DNA of 64,000 bases. It comes from Eubacteriaceae bacterium (GTDB taxonomy: Bacteria > Bacillota > Clostridia > Lachnospirales > Lachnospiraceae). The position numbers and the translations under genes were made by a program. Positions within the stretch are counted from its first letter, which is position 1. Each line of letters begins with the position of its first letter. Where the stretch lies: NCBI GenBank assembly GCA_902363805.1, contig CABJBF010000005.1, positions 114,652 through 178,651 of the forward strand. The letters are read 5' to 3'. This document shows, one piece after another, positions 63,832 through 64,000 of the stretch. Below the pieces are notes generated by a model that saw only the letters and a list, made by a program, of their open reading frames with translations, had not been told where the DNA came from and made no database searches.

Positions 63832-63886
63832 TTATTCTGTTTTATCAACAAGCTTTCCTGCTTATTTTCTTTTTACCTCTCGGTAG

Positions 63887-63959
63887 TGGGACCTACAGGG
63901 CTCGAACCTGTGACCCCCTGCTTGTAAGGCAGGTGCTCTCCCAGCTGAGCTAAGATCCC
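63887..63959 (-). tRNA. tRNA-Val (TAC)
   Basis: 73 nt; acceptor GGGATCT pairs with AGGTCCC, anticodon loop CTTACAA with TAC, T-arm GGTTCGAGCCC. First tRNA of the cluster within the window; more may lie beyond the right edge. Confidence 0.95.
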
Positions 63960-64000
63960 ATGTTTCCTTATACAAAAATAGAGGTCGAGAAAGCCGGCTT

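Overview
The window is AT-rich (roughly 30-33% GC by eye) chromosomal DNA of a Gram-positive anaerobe. I read it as Clostridia, most likely Lachnospiraceae. The evidence is strong AGGAGG ribosome sites, a T-box in front of metG, spore genes spmA and spmB, a glycyl radical enzyme, ECF transport, and several secreted proteins with lysine-rich fibronectin-like C-termini. Almost every gene lies on the minus strand, so each operon reads from high to low coordinates. The species call is inference.

Layout from low to high coordinates. 1-7560 is housekeeping: a TetM/EF-G-like GTPase cut by the window edge, a DUF2079 membrane protein bracketed by a 54-bp direct repeat, rsmA, a TatD nuclease, small ORFs, and metG with its T-box. 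7680-16027 is accessory: a promoterless Rhs tip with HEAT-repeat genes in two copies, an IS3-family element, a peptidase gene remnant, and an operon of three exported proteins including a metalloprotease with a frame break in its signal peptide. 17034-33988 is a sugar region: fructose-6-phosphate aldolase, glycyl radical enzyme and activase, DeoR regulator, HAD phosphatase, complete PTS (EI, HPr, IIB, IIC, IIA), an MtlR/BglG-type regulator, mannose-6-phosphate isomerase and a PfkB kinase. Its gene content matches the recently described anhydroglycolysis pathway of E. coli PflD/YbiW with FsaA/B.

34136-43248 holds spmB and spmA pushed apart by a cation/proton antiporter and an ECF transporter operon. 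That operon also encodes two DUF4430 proteins and an alpha-alpha toroid protein. Together these resemble the two halves of animal intrinsic factor/transcobalamin, so I propose surface capture of a corrinoid. 43318-47500 is the riboflavin operon ribD-ribE-ribBA-ribH under an FMN riboswitch. Its ribD ribosome site lies inside the terminator stem.

47659-55756 is a candidate surface-acylation operon: SGNH/AlgJ-like protein, MBOAT acyltransferase, acyl-CoA ligase, SLC13 dicarboxylate carrier and a secreted SGNH protein. 56190-63174 is the conserved replication and translation block rsmI-trmN6-ricT-holB with a guanylate-kinase-like gene, an Orn/Lys/Arg decarboxylase and an Mrr-like protein. The window ends with five tRNA genes (Val, Thr, Tyr, fMet, Phe in transcription order).

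The most interesting systems are the split transcobalamin-like ECF operon, the MBOAT/ligase/SLC13 acylation operon and the glycyl-radical sugar cluster. The functions of the first two are inferred from domain and neighbour logic, not demonstrated.
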